DNA from: an uncultured Erythrobacteraceae bacterium | GTDB taxonomy: Bacteria > Pseudomonadota > Alphaproteobacteria > Sphingomonadales > Sphingomonadaceae | Reading direction: 5' to 3' | Length of the DNA stretch: 8,844 bases | Assembly: GCA_946482075.1 (NCBI GenBank) | Contig: CAMLQG010000112.1 | Coordinates: 1 to 8,844 of the forward strand | Part shown: positions 1 to 6,125 of the stretch, piece after piece | Layout of the letters: the number at the start of each line of letters is the position of its first letter | Numbering within the stretch: the stretch's first letter is position 1 | Program-made: the position numbers and the translations under genes | The notes under the pieces: model-generated | Told to the model about the DNA's origin: nothing | Seen by the model: only the letters and a program-made list of their open reading frames with translations | Databases searched by the model: none

Positions 1-1
1 T

Positions 2-169
2 TTCGCCCGGATCAAGGCGGATGGCGTCGCCCACTGGGCCGATCCGGCGCGGACCAAGCCCGGCGAGATCAACCGCCATTGGGGCGGCCGGGGAGTCTAT
101 TTCGAGGACCCGGACGGCCATCTGCTCGAAATGATCACCAAACCCTACGGATCGGAGGAAGACTTATGA
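2..169 (+). CDS. VOC (glyoxalase/dioxygenase fold) family protein, C-terminal fragment
   Basis: The first complete codon is at position 2 and the frame runs open from the window edge to a TGA at 167-169; the start lies outside the window. The visible 55 residues end in a pattern typical of the last beta strands of the vicinal oxygen chelate fold: a G-R-G-V-Y-F-E-D-P-D-G-H-L-L-E-M block. The Glu in LLEM sits where such enzymes usually place their last metal ligand. The family includes glyoxalase I, fosfomycin- and bleomycin-resistance proteins and extradiol dioxygenases, and the fragment cannot tell these apart. The stop overlaps the next gene's start (ATGA), so the two are probably one transcript and translationally coupled. 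The fold assignment is fairly secure; substrate and reaction are unknown. Confidence 0.75.
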   Translation, partial: FARIKADGVAHWADPARTKPGEINRHWGGRGVYFEDPDGHLLEMITKPYGSEEDL

Positions 170-612
170 GCGACAATCAGGAACTGTCGGTCACCCGCCA
201 TATCGAAGCCAGCCCCGAAAAAGTGTGGCAGGTGATGACCGACCGCCAGGAAGAATGGTGGTGCCCCAAGCCATGGCGCGCGGAGATCGACCATCAGGAT
301 CGTCGCGCCGGCGGGCGCTGCGACATGACCTTCTACGGCCCGGATGGCGAACAGATGCCGCAGAACGGCATCTACCTCGCCTATGACGAAGGCCGCCGCT
401 TCGTCTCGACCGACGCGGTAACGGCCGATTTCGCGCCGTCCGGCCCGTTCATGATCGGCATCTGGGAAATCGAGCCGGAAAACGGCGGCACGCGCTACAC
501 CGCCAGGGCTCGCCACTGGAACCAGGAAACCCGCAAGCAGCACGAGGAAATGGGCTTCGTCGAAGGCTGGGGCGCATGTGCCGATCAGTTGAAGGCGCTG
601 TGCGAGGAATAG
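166..612 (+). CDS. SRPBCC-domain (AHSA1/START-like) protein
   Basis: This 148-residue protein begins with ...TRHIEASPEKVWQVMTD, the usual opening strand and helix of the SRPBCC ligand-binding fold (Aha1-C, polyketide cyclase and START-like proteins). It continues through W-W-C-P-K-P-W and a G-G-R-C-D-M strand, and ends in a long helix (E-E-M-G-F-V-E-G-W-G...D-Q-L-K-A-L), also typical. The length fits a single-domain member. I chose the ATG at 166 because it overlaps the upstream stop (ATGA) and has GGAGG at 154-158, seven bases before it; the frame is open further upstream but that part overlaps the VOC gene. Such proteins bind hydrophobic ligands or act as environmental-stress proteins, but no ligand can be read from sequence. 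Pairing with a VOC gene is common in proteobacteria and suggests a joint small-molecule role, which is inference. Confidence 0.85.
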   Translation: MSDNQELSVTRHIEASPEKVWQVMTDRQEEWWCPKPWRAEIDHQDRRAGGRCDMTFYGPDGEQMPQNGIYLAYDEGRRFVSTDAVTADFAPSGPFMIGIWEIEPENGGTRYTARARHWNQETRKQHEEMGFVEGWGACADQLKALCEE

Positions 613-617
613 GAAAT

Positions 618-713
618 CGTCATTGCGAGCGGCGCAGCCGCGCGGCAATCCAGGGCATCACGCACTGGGCTCTGGATTGCTTCCCCCGGCTCAAGGCCGG
701 GGTCGCAATGACG
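618..713. repeat. Nested palindromic intergenic repeat (CGTCATTGCGA type)
   Basis: The outer arms CGTCATTGCGA (618-628) and TCGCAATGACG (703-713) are perfect 11-bp reverse complements. An inner pair, GCAATCCAG (645-653) and CTGGATTGC (672-680), is a perfect 9-bp match. The whole could fold into a long interrupted hairpin. From memory, closely similar sequences are scattered through many alphaproteobacterial genomes as REP- or MITE-like intergenic palindromes and are often mistranslated as short ORFs. It fills almost the entire gap between the convergent SRPBCC and J-domain genes, where it might act as a bidirectional transcription end. There is no run of T after either arm, so the terminator role is not shown. 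Confidence 0.8.
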
Positions 714-717
714 GTCT

Positions 718-1296
718 TTAAGCAAACGCCGCGCTTTTCCTCAGCACCTGATAGGCCTCGACCACGCTCTGCAATCGCGTCTCGAAGCTGCGGTCGCCGC
801 CGTTCCGATCGGGATGGTAGCGGCGGACCAGTTCGGAATAACGTCCGCGCAAGGCCTTGCGATCCGCGTCCAACGGCAGCCCGAGGACATCGAGCGCGCG
901 GCGTTCCTCCGGCGCGACCCTCTTGCCGTCCTGCCGCTCCGCCGGACGGCGCGCTCTCGCCCGCGCGCTGATCGCTTCGAGCGGGTCGGAGAAATCGGCC
1001 CAGCGCGGCGCGGAATCTATACCCGCGGTGGGACGGAAGGCGCGGTTTTCACGTTCCCACCCCGCGACGGGGGATTGCGCACGCAGGATTTCCTCCGCGC
1101 TCATTCCTTCGAACCAGTCATAGCCTGCATTGAACTCCCGCACATGGTCCAGGCACAGCCAGCGCCAGTCACCCGGGCCGTCGAAGCCCGAGGCGCGCAG
1201 ACCCGGCGCGCGGAATTCGCCGGCTTCCCGGCATCCTGGAGCATCGCAAACCTGCCCCGTATTCTCGATCCGTCCGTGAAATTTGTCTCGCGTCAC
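718..1296 (-). CDS. J-domain (DnaJ-like) co-chaperone with N-terminal Cys/His motif
   Basis: This 192-residue protein has a J domain at its C-terminus, about residues 134-187. The diagnostic HPD tripeptide is at 161-163 (R-R-Y-H-P-D-R-N-G-G-D). The HPD loop is known to stimulate ATP hydrolysis by Hsp70 (DnaK), so it is probably a cytosolic co-chaperone of a specialised kind; it lacks the Gly/Phe and zinc-finger regions of DnaJ. The N-terminus carries C17, C22, C48 and H51 in a C-x4-C...C-x2-H arrangement that could bind zinc; this is inference. I start it at the GTG at 1296 (V-T-R-D-K-F-H-G-R), because upstream residues look unlike the family and overlap bolA; an ATG at 1356 is possible but would extend into the bolA start. 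No strong ribosome binding site precedes the GTG. It is divergent from bolA, a pairing I remember from other alphaproteobacteria. Confidence 0.85.
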   Translation of the reverse strand: MTRDKFHGRIENTGQVCDAPGCREAGEFRAPGLRASGFDGPGDWRWLCLDHVREFNAGYDWFEGMSAEEILRAQSPVAGWERENRAFRPTAGIDSAPRWADFSDPLEAISARARARRPAERQDGKRVAPEERRALDVLGLPLDADRKALRGRYSELVRRYHPDRNGGDRSFETRLQSVVEAYQVLRKSAAFA

Positions 1297-1354
1297 ACTC
1301 TTTAGGATGGGGAGAAACCCGCTAGAATGGAACCCCCCAATCCAGGAGTTTGCC
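1297..1354. promoter_or_regulatory. Divergent intergenic region between the J-domain gene and bolA
   Basis: These 58 bp must carry the promoters of both divergent genes. On the plus strand TAGAAT (1323-1328) matches the TATAAT -10 consensus at five of six positions. The best -35 partner, TTTAGG at 1301-1306 with 17 bp less one of spacing, is poor. AGGAG at 1344-1348 lies six bases before the bolA ATG and is a good ribosome binding site. On the minus strand I see no clear promoter or Shine-Dalgarno sequence. The promoter itself is weakly supported; the ribosome binding site is firm. Confidence 0.35.
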
Positions 1355-1627
1355 ATGACCGGACCCGTCGAAAAGGAAATCCAGCGTCTTTTGCAGGAGG
1401 CGTTCGATCCCCTGCAACTGGACGTGATCAACGATACGGCACGCCATCATGGCCATGCCGGTGACGACGGCTCGGGCGAATCCCATTTCACCGTCGCGAT
1501 CGAAGCCGCCGCCTTCGCCGGCAAGTCGCGACTGGAACGCCAGCGCATGGTCAACCGCGCGCTGGGCGACATTCCGGGCGAGCGGGTCCATGCCCTCGCC
1601 ATCAAGGCAAAGGCGCCGGGCGAATGA
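1355..1627 (+). CDS. bolA: BolA family protein
   Basis: This 90-residue protein matches the length and pattern of BolA: an N-terminal helix, F-D-P-L-Q-L-D-V-I-N-D, then H-H-G-H-A-G (31-36), E-S-H-F-T-V (42-47), F-A-G-K-S-R-L-E-R-Q-R (54-64) and the conserved R-V-H-A-L (77-81), which carries the near-invariant His79. BolA proteins partner monothiol glutaredoxins to hold [2Fe-2S] clusters, and some bind DNA and affect stress and envelope genes. H34 and H79 are candidate cluster-ligand or [20 protein letters not shown]. The ATG at 1355 is preceded by AGGAG at six bases. Its stop overlaps the next gene's start by four bases (ATGA). No glutaredoxin gene lies in this window; the partner must be elsewhere. 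Family assignment is secure, while the exact paralogue (BolA, IbaG or other) is not. Confidence 0.9.
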   Translation: MTGPVEKEIQRLLQEAFDPLQLDVINDTARHHGHAGDDGSGESHFTVAIEAAAFAGKSRLERQRMVNRALGDIPGERVHALAIKAKAPGE

Positions 1628-2508
1628 GCGTCGTCCAGACGATCAGCCCGTCCACCGAGGATCTGGGCGCGTTCGAAGTCCGCCGGGTGCTGCCCAAGCC
1701 GAAGCGCACGATGGTGGGGCCCTTCATCTTCGTGGATCAGTTCGGCCCCGCCCAACTCGATCTCGGCGCAGGCATGGATGTGCGGCCCCACCCGCATATC
1801 AATCTCGCCACCGTTACCTGGCTGTTCGAAGGTGCGATCGACCATCGCGACAGCCTTGGCAGCTATTCGACCATTCGCCCCGGCCAGGTGAACCTGATGA
1901 CGGCGGGCAGCGGCATCGTCCATTCCGAACGCTCGCCGCCAGAAGAACGCGCCGCCGGCCCTCGCCTTTACGGCATGCAGACCTGGCTCGCCCTGCCCGA
2001 CGGCAGGGAAGAGATCGACCCCGCTTTCGAAGCGATCCGCGACCTGCCCGTGGTGGAAGGCCAATGCGTGAAGGCGCAGGTTATCATGGGCTCGCTCTGG
2101 GGCGTGACCGCGCCCACCACGACCTATGCCGACACGATCTATGCCGAGATCCTGCTCGGCCCTTCAGGCGCGCTGCCGATCGACGCGGAAGCCGAAGAAC
2201 GTGCCGTGATGCTGGTCGGCGGCGAGGCGAAGCTCGATGGGCAGGAACTCGATGCCTACGTCCTCAACGTGTTGAAACCGGGCGACGCGATGACGCTGAG
2301 TTCCGACAAGGGCGGCCGGGTGATGCTGCTGGGCGGTGAAGCCTTCACTACCCGCCGCCATGCATGGTGGAACTTCGTCAGCTCCTCGCGCGAACGGATC
2401 GAACAGGCCAAGGCCGACTGGCGTGAGGGACGCTTTCCGAAAGTGCCCGGCGACACGAAGGAATTCATCCCGCTGCCGGAACGACCGAAGACTTCGACGG
2501 AGGGGTAA
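1624..2508 (+). CDS. Pirin family protein (bicupin)
   Basis: This 294-residue protein has the pirin bicupin layout. The N-terminal cupin (about residues 25-125) contains V-G-P-F-I-F-V-D-Q-F-G-P, R-P-H-P-H-I-N-L-A-T-V-T-W and M-T-A-G-S-G-I-V-H-S-E. The four metal ligands of pirins are all present: H56, H58, H100 and E102. The C-terminal cupin (about 165-275) has the usual G-G-E-A-F segments. Pirins bind iron or another divalent metal; some bacterial members show quercetin 2,3-dioxygenase activity and others modulate metabolic enzymes or regulators. The physiological substrate here cannot be inferred. The ATG overlaps the bolA stop (ATGA) and no separate ribosome binding site stands out, so translation is probably coupled to bolA. 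Linking an Fe-S trafficking protein with a redox-sensitive iron cupin is suggestive of an iron or redox theme, but that is inference. Confidence 0.92.
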   Translation: MSVVQTISPSTEDLGAFEVRRVLPKPKRTMVGPFIFVDQFGPAQLDLGAGMDVRPHPHINLATVTWLFEGAIDHRDSLGSYSTIRPGQVNLMTAGSGIVHSERSPPEERAAGPRLYGMQTWLALPDGREEIDPAFEAIRDLPVVEGQCVKAQVIMGSLWGVTAPTTTYADTIYAEILLGPSGALPIDAEAEERAVMLVGGEAKLDGQELDAYVLNVLKPGDAMTLSSDKGGRVMLLGGEAFTTRRHAWWNFVSSSRERIEQAKADWREGRFPKVPGDTKEFIPLPERPKTSTEG

Positions 2509-2515
2509 GCCTAAT

Positions 2516-2543
2516 TCTCCCCTCCCCTGAAGGGGAGGGGAGA
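2516..2543. terminator. Strong GC hairpin after pirin; possible terminator or dispersed repeat
   Basis: Eight bases after the pirin stop lies a perfect palindrome: a pyrimidine arm TCTCCCCTCCCC (2516-2527) pairs with the purine arm GGGGAGGGGAGA (2532-2543), around TGAA. That gives a 12-bp stem with a four-base loop, extendable by one T-A pair. It is well placed to end the bolA-pirin transcript. There is no T run after it on either strand, so it is not a textbook intrinsic terminator. A related hairpin stands at the matching place beside element B (8758-8781), so it may instead belong to the repeat unit shared by the two regions. Confidence 0.5.
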
Positions 2544-2544
2544 C

Positions 2545-2782
2545 ATCCGAAAAACCATTTTCCTACATCGCGGAAATCTGGCTTATCCTGCGCGATGAAG
2601 CTCAACTCCCGCCTCGAAAATCATCCCGCATGCCGGCCCATCCGGACGGAGGTGACACGCACCCGTTCGAAAGTCACACCGTCGCGGCCATACATTCAGC
2701 GCACAAAACCCCGAATTTCCGGGCCGCACGCCCGTTTTGGAAAGGAACACCGAAGGGCGCTTTGAAGCTATTCTGTGTAAAC
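2545..2782 (+). repeat. Upstream element A (conserved noncoding, precedes hisG; homologous to element B)
   Basis: This fills most of the gene-free stretch before hisG. It matches the reverse complement of 8508-8758 in a series of collinear blocks. Core block 2556-2590 agrees with 8713-8747 at 34 of 35 positions. Then 2594-2636 matches 8667-8709 with small indels. GGTGACACGCACCC (2651-2664) is identical at 8627-8640. CGAATTTCCGG (2712-2722) is identical at 8589-8599. Block 2756-2782, starting GGCGCTTT, matches 8508-8534 at 21 of 27. A GTGAC...GTCAC inverted repeat (2652-2656 with 2673-2677) is present in both copies. Short open frames cross it, but the frame shifts between the copies, so it is unlikely to code for protein. 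I see no convincing sigma-70 promoter. The remaining bases to hisG (2783-2861) show no further match. Confidence 0.8.
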
Positions 2783-2861
2783 GGACCGTCTCGCCGCCCC
2801 GCTGCGATTGCCATCCTGCACCATGTTGCCCTTTCGCGCCGTGCCGCCTAAATGCGCGGCC

Positions 2862-3515
2862 ATGCAAAAGCCGCTCACCTTCGCCGTGCCCAAGGGGCGC
2901 ATCCTGGACGAGGCGCTGCCCGTGATGGCGCGCGCCGGCATCGTTCCGGAAGCGGGCTTTCATGACAAGGGCAATCGCGCGCTTTCCTTCGATACCGAAA
3001 GCGGCAATGCGCGGATCATCCGCGTGCGCGCTTTCGACGTGGCTACCTTTGTCGCCCACGGCGCGGCGCAGGCCGGCATCGTGGGTTCCGACGTGATCGA
3101 GGAATTCAACTATGCCGAACTCTATGCGCCGGTCGATCTCGATATCGGCCATTGCCGCCTGTCGGTCGCGGAACCGAAGGACGCGGCCGAAACGCTCGGC
3201 AGCGTCAGCCATCTGCGCGTCGCTACCAAATATCCCAATCTCACCCGCCGCCATTTCGAAGCGCAGGGCATCCAGGCCGAATGCGTCAAGCTGAACGGGG
3301 CGATGGAACTCGCTCCTGGCCTCGGCCTTGCCGGACGGATCGTGGATCTCGTTTCCACCGGCCGCACGCTGAAGGATAACGGGCTCGTTGAAACCAGCGT
3401 CATCCTGCCGGTGTCCGCGCGCCTGATCGTCAACCGCGCCGCCCTGAAGACCGATCCCCGCGTGGCCGCGCTGGTCGATGCCTTCCGCGCGATCGCCGAA
3501 AGGCAGGCGGCCTGA
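2862..3515 (+). CDS. hisG: ATP phosphoribosyltransferase, short form (HisG_S)
   Basis: It catalyses the first committed step of histidine biosynthesis, joining ATP and PRPP to give phosphoribosyl-ATP. The 217 residues fit the short HisG form. Visible motifs are V-P-K-G-R (9-13), R-A-F-D-V-A-T-F-V...G-I-V-G-S-D-V-I (56-79), A-T-K-Y-P-N-L (121-127), [13 protein letters not shown] (145-157) and the PRPP-binding D-L-V-S-T-G-R-T-L (162-170). Short HisG lacks the C-terminal regulatory domain and normally needs HisZ; no hisZ is in this window. I chose the ATG at 2862 ([13 protein letters not shown]) for its fit to the family; in-frame ATGs at 2808 and 2823 would add an unlike N-terminus. No good ribosome binding site precedes it, which is odd for an operon's first gene. 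It overlaps hisD by one base (TGATG) and lies downstream of element A. Confidence 0.95.
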   Translation: MQKPLTFAVPKGRILDEALPVMARAGIVPEAGFHDKGNRALSFDTESGNARIIRVRAFDVATFVAHGAAQAGIVGSDVIEEFNYAELYAPVDLDIGHCRLSVAEPKDAAETLGSVSHLRVATKYPNLTRRHFEAQGIQAECVKLNGAMELAPGLGLAGRIVDLVSTGRTLKDNGLVETSVILPVSARLIVNRAALKTDPRVAALVDAFRAIAERQAA

Positions 3516-4804
3516 TGCTGCGCCTTTCCACCAGGAACAAGGGCTTCGAACAAGCCTTCGCGCGGCTGGTGAACGACCGGCGCGAGAGCGACGATGATGT
3601 CGCGCGCGACGTTTCCGTGATCCTGGCCGAAGTGAAGGCGAAGGGCGATGCGGCGCTGGCGGACTACACCGCCCGCTTCGACGGCCACGCGCTATCCTCC
3701 GACGCCGATTGGCGGATCCCGCCCGAAGCCTGCAAGGAAGCGTTCGACACGCTCGATCCTGGCCTGCGCGAAGCTCTGAAGCTCGCGGCCGAACGCATCC
3801 GGCTCTATCACGAAGCCCAGCTCCCCGCCGATCGCGACTTCCGCGACGAGGCGGGCGTGCGGCTCGGTGCGAAATGGCGCGCGGTCGACGCCGCCGGCCT
3901 CTATGTGCCGGGCGGACGCGCGGCCTACCCCTCCTCGCTGCTGATGAACGCCATTCCGGCGAAAGTAGCGGGCGTGGAGCGGCTGGTGGTGGTGACGCCC
4001 ACGCCCAAGGGCAAGACGAACCCGCTGGTCCTCGCCGCCGCGCATCTTGCCGGCGTGGACGAAATCTGGCGCATCGGCGGCGCGCAGGCAGTGGGCGCGC
4101 TGGCCTATGGCACCAGGCGGATCACCCGCGTGGACGTGATCACCGGCCCCGGCAACGCCTGGGTCGCGGAAGCCAAGCGCCAGCTTTACGGTGTGGTCGG
4201 CATCGACATGGTCGCCGGGCCGAGCGAGATCCTGGTGATCGCCGACGGCAGGAACGATCCGGACTGGATCGCTGCCGATCTGCTGAGCCAGGCGGAGCAC
4301 GATCCCACCTCGCAGTCGATCCTCATCACCGACGATGCCGGCTTCGCCGCCCAGGTGGAGGATTGCGTGGACCTGCAATGCGCACGGCTTTCCACCAGCA
4401 AGGTCGCCCGCGCGAGCTGGGACCGCTACGGCGTGATCATCGAGGTCGAAAGCCTGGCCGAAGCCCCCGCCCTCGCCAATGCGCTGGCGGCGGAACACGT
4501 CCAGCTGGCGGTCGACGATCCCGAGCCGCTGCTGAACGATATCCGCCACGCCGGCAGCGTGTTCCTCGGCCGGCTGACGCCCGAAGCGGTAGGCGATTAC
4601 GTCGCCGGGCCCAACCACGTTCTGCCCACCGGCCGCCGCGCCCGCTTCGCCTCCGGCCTGTCGGTGCTCGACTTCATGAAGCGCACCAGCTTCATCGGGC
4701 TGGACGATGCCGCGCTCGGCGCGATCGGCCCCGCCGCCGTCACGCTGGCCCAGGCGGAAGGCCTGCCGGCCCATGCGAAATCGATCGAAGTGAGGCTGAA
4801 ATGA
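3515..4804 (+). CDS. hisD: Histidinol dehydrogenase
   Basis: This NAD- and zinc-dependent enzyme carries out the last two oxidations of histidine synthesis, L-histidinol to L-histidine. The 429 residues are full length. The glycine-rich Y-V-P-G-G-R (130-135), G-G-A-Q-A-V (188-193) and G-P-G-N (211-214) segments are present. So are all four zinc ligands by family position: Q259 and H262 in L-L-S-Q-A-E-H-D, D361 in G-D-Y-V-A-G-P-N-H, and H420 in G-L-P-A-H. The catalytic pair E327-H328 (A-A-E-H-V-Q) and the P-N-H-V-L-P-T-G loop (366-373) are intact. The start overlaps the hisG stop by one base and the end overlaps nusB by four (ATGA), so all are probably translated from one message. Nothing suggests loss of function. 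Confidence 0.97.
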   Translation: MLRLSTRNKGFEQAFARLVNDRRESDDDVARDVSVILAEVKAKGDAALADYTARFDGHALSSDADWRIPPEACKEAFDTLDPGLREALKLAAERIRLYHEAQLPADRDFRDEAGVRLGAKWRAVDAAGLYVPGGRAAYPSSLLMNAIPAKVAGVERLVVVTPTPKGKTNPLVLAAAHLAGVDEIWRIGGAQAVGALAYGTRRITRVDVITGPGNAWVAEAKRQLYGVVGIDMVAGPSEILVIADGRNDPDWIAADLLSQAEHDPTSQSILITDDAGFAAQVEDCVDLQCARLSTSKVARASWDRYGVIIEVESLAEAPALANALAAEHVQLAVDDPEPLLNDIRHAGSVFLGRLTPEAVGDYVAGPNHVLPTGRRARFASGLSVLDFMKRTSFIGLDDAALGAIGPAAVTLAQAEGLPAHAKSIEVRLK

Positions 4805-5256
4805 ACCCGCGCGCGCAATCCCGTTCGGTCGCGCGGCTGGCCGCCGTGCAGGCGCTCTACCAGATCGAGATGGAAGGCACGCCGCTCGCCCGCCTGCTCG
4901 ACGAATTCCACCAGCACCGGCTGGGCGGAGAGATCGACGAGGAAGCGAGCGACGCCCGCTATGCCGATGCCGAAGTCGATTTCTTCGATGATATCGTGCG
5001 CGGCGTGGACGCCAGGCGCGACGAGATCGACGGGCTGCTGCAATCGAAGCTGGCCGAAGGCTGGACGCTGAAGCGGCTCGACCGCACGATGCTGCAGATC
5101 CTGCGCGCCGGTTCCTATGAGCTGATCGCCCGCGCGGACATCCCGACCGGCAGCGCGATCAGCGAATATGTCGATGTCGCCCACGCCTTCTTCGATGCGC
5201 GCGAGGCGAAGTTCGTGAACGGCGTGCTCGACGCCGTGGCGAAGGCTTCGCGCTGA
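4801..5256 (+). CDS. nusB: Transcription antitermination factor NusB
   Basis: NusB binds the boxA RNA with NusE (ribosomal protein S10) and keeps RNA polymerase processive on rRNA operons. The 151 residues have the all-helical NusB layout: R-S-V-A-R-L-A-A-V-Q-A-L-Y-Q-I-E (8-23) at the N-terminus, a middle stretch D-F-F-D-D-I-V-R-G-V, then L-D-R-T-M-L-Q-I-L-R-A-G-S-Y-E-L, the I-P-T-G-S-A-I-S-E-Y-V motif, and the closing K-F-V-N-G-V-L-D-A-V-A. These are the family signatures. The ATG overlaps the hisD stop (ATGA) and the stop overlaps the presumed thiL start. The hisD-nusB-thiL linkage puts a ribosome-synthesis factor in a histidine operon, as I recall for other sphingomonads; the neighbour thiL is its frequent partner across bacteria. 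Confidence 0.96.
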   Translation: MNPRAQSRSVARLAAVQALYQIEMEGTPLARLLDEFHQHRLGGEIDEEASDARYADAEVDFFDDIVRGVDARRDEIDGLLQSKLAEGWTLKRLDRTMLQILRAGSYELIARADIPTGSAISEYVDVAHAFFDAREAKFVNGVLDAVAKASR

Positions 5257-6125
5257 GCGGCGAGCGGGCCTTTATCGAAGGCCTGCGGGCGATCGCCGCC
5301 CATCCCGCCGCGCGCGGATTGCTGGACGATGCGGCCGTGCTGGAAGTAGGCGGGGAAACGCTCGTCCTGACGCATGACATGATGGTGGAAGGCGTGCACG
5401 CGCTCCCCGGCCAGGACATGGCGGATATCGCCTGGAAGCTCGTCGCCACCAATCTCAGCGATCTTGCCGCCAAGGGCGCGGAGCCGCTGGGCGTGCTGGT
5501 GGGCTATACGCTAGGCGATGACGACGCGGCGTTCCTCGAAGGGCTGCGCGATGCGCTGGCGCATTATGTCGTTCCGCTGCTGGGCGGAGACACGGTCTCC
5601 GGCCCGCCACCGCGCAGCTTCGGCCTGACCGCGATCGGCCGGGCCACCCATCTGCCCGTGCCCTCGCGGGCGGGGGCGCGGGTGGGAGACGCGCTCTACG
5701 TCACCGGCCCGGTAGGCGCCGCGATGATGGGCTTCGAAGCGCTGCGCGACCGCACCGGGGCGGACAGCACCGCCTATCGCCGGCCGACCGCGCTCCTGGC
5801 CCAAGGGCGAGCGCTGGCCCCGCATGTCAGCGCGATGATGGATATCTCGGACGGCCTGCTGCTCGACGCCTCGCGCATGGCCAAGGCAAGCGGGATCGGG
5901 TTCGACATCGTCAGCGCGTCAGTGCCGATCGCAACGCCGGAGGAGCGCCGGGCGGATGCGCTGCGCTGGGGCGATGACTACCAGCTGTTGTTCACCGCAC
6001 CGGCGGATGCGGCGCTGCCGGTTTCCGCCGGCCTGATCGGCCATGCGATCGAGGCCGAGCCGGGCACGCTGCTGCTGGACGGACAAGCGCTGCCGGCAAC
6101 CGACCGTCTCGGCTACGAACACTAG
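5253..6125 (+). CDS. thiL: Thiamine-monophosphate kinase, probable CTG start
   Basis: ThiL phosphorylates thiamine monophosphate with ATP to give thiamine diphosphate. From the proposed start the protein has 290 residues. Visible motifs are L-D-D-A-A-V-L (24-30), [10 protein letters not shown] (41-50), [10 protein letters not shown] (67-76), G-G-D-T (111-114), M-M-D-I-S-D-G-L (195-202), G-D-D-Y-Q-L-L-F (240-247) and the closing G-Y-E-H. There is no in-frame ATG or GTG near the expected N-terminus. The CTG at 5253-5255 overlaps the nusB TGA as CTGA, copying the ATGA joints elsewhere in the operon, and GAAGG (5241-5245) lies seven bases before it. It gives [12 protein letters not shown], which fits the family. 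A TTG at 5319 is possible but would drop 22 residues. The stop TAG is shared with the opposite-strand gene in CTAG. Confidence 0.93.
   Translation: MSGERAFIEGLRAIAAHPAARGLLDDAAVLEVGGETLVLTHDMMVEGVHALPGQDMADIAWKLVATNLSDLAAKGAEPLGVLVGYTLGDDDAAFLEGLRDALAHYVVPLLGGDTVSGPPPRSFGLTAIGRATHLPVPSRAGARVGDALYVTGPVGAAMMGFEALRDRTGADSTAYRRPTALLAQGRALAPHVSAMMDISDGLLLDASRMAKASGIGFDIVSASVPIATPEERRADALRWGDDYQLLFTAPADAALPVSAGLIGHAIEAEPGTLLLDGQALPATDRLGYEH

Noticed and set aside
576..971. Open frame starting in the end of the SRPBCC gene and crossing the repeat
   Set aside because: It translates the palindromic repeat and then the antisense of the J-domain gene; this is a typical false ORF.
2581..2592. TGGC...TGC in the core block as a sigma-54 promoter
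   Set aside because: The distance between GG and GC is two bases shorter than the strict sigma-54 spacing.
2744..2782. GGAAC near the end of element A as an EcfG general-stress promoter
   Set aside because: No CGTT lies 16-17 bases downstream in copy A or in the matching place in copy B.
2630..2851. His-containing small ORF before hisG as a histidine attenuator leader peptide
   Set aside because: It has several His codons but no run of consecutive His codons, no clear terminator/antiterminator follows, and the same sequence family stands before a helicase gene with the frame shifted.
3692..4774. 360-codon minus-strand open frame opposite hisD
   Set aside because: hisD is complete with all zinc and catalytic residues; this frame shows no recognisable domain and is a shadow.
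3709..5256. Long 515-codon open frame on the plus strand
   Set aside because: Its first 364 codons are hisD read out of frame with Arg-rich content; only the part from 4801 is real, as nusB.
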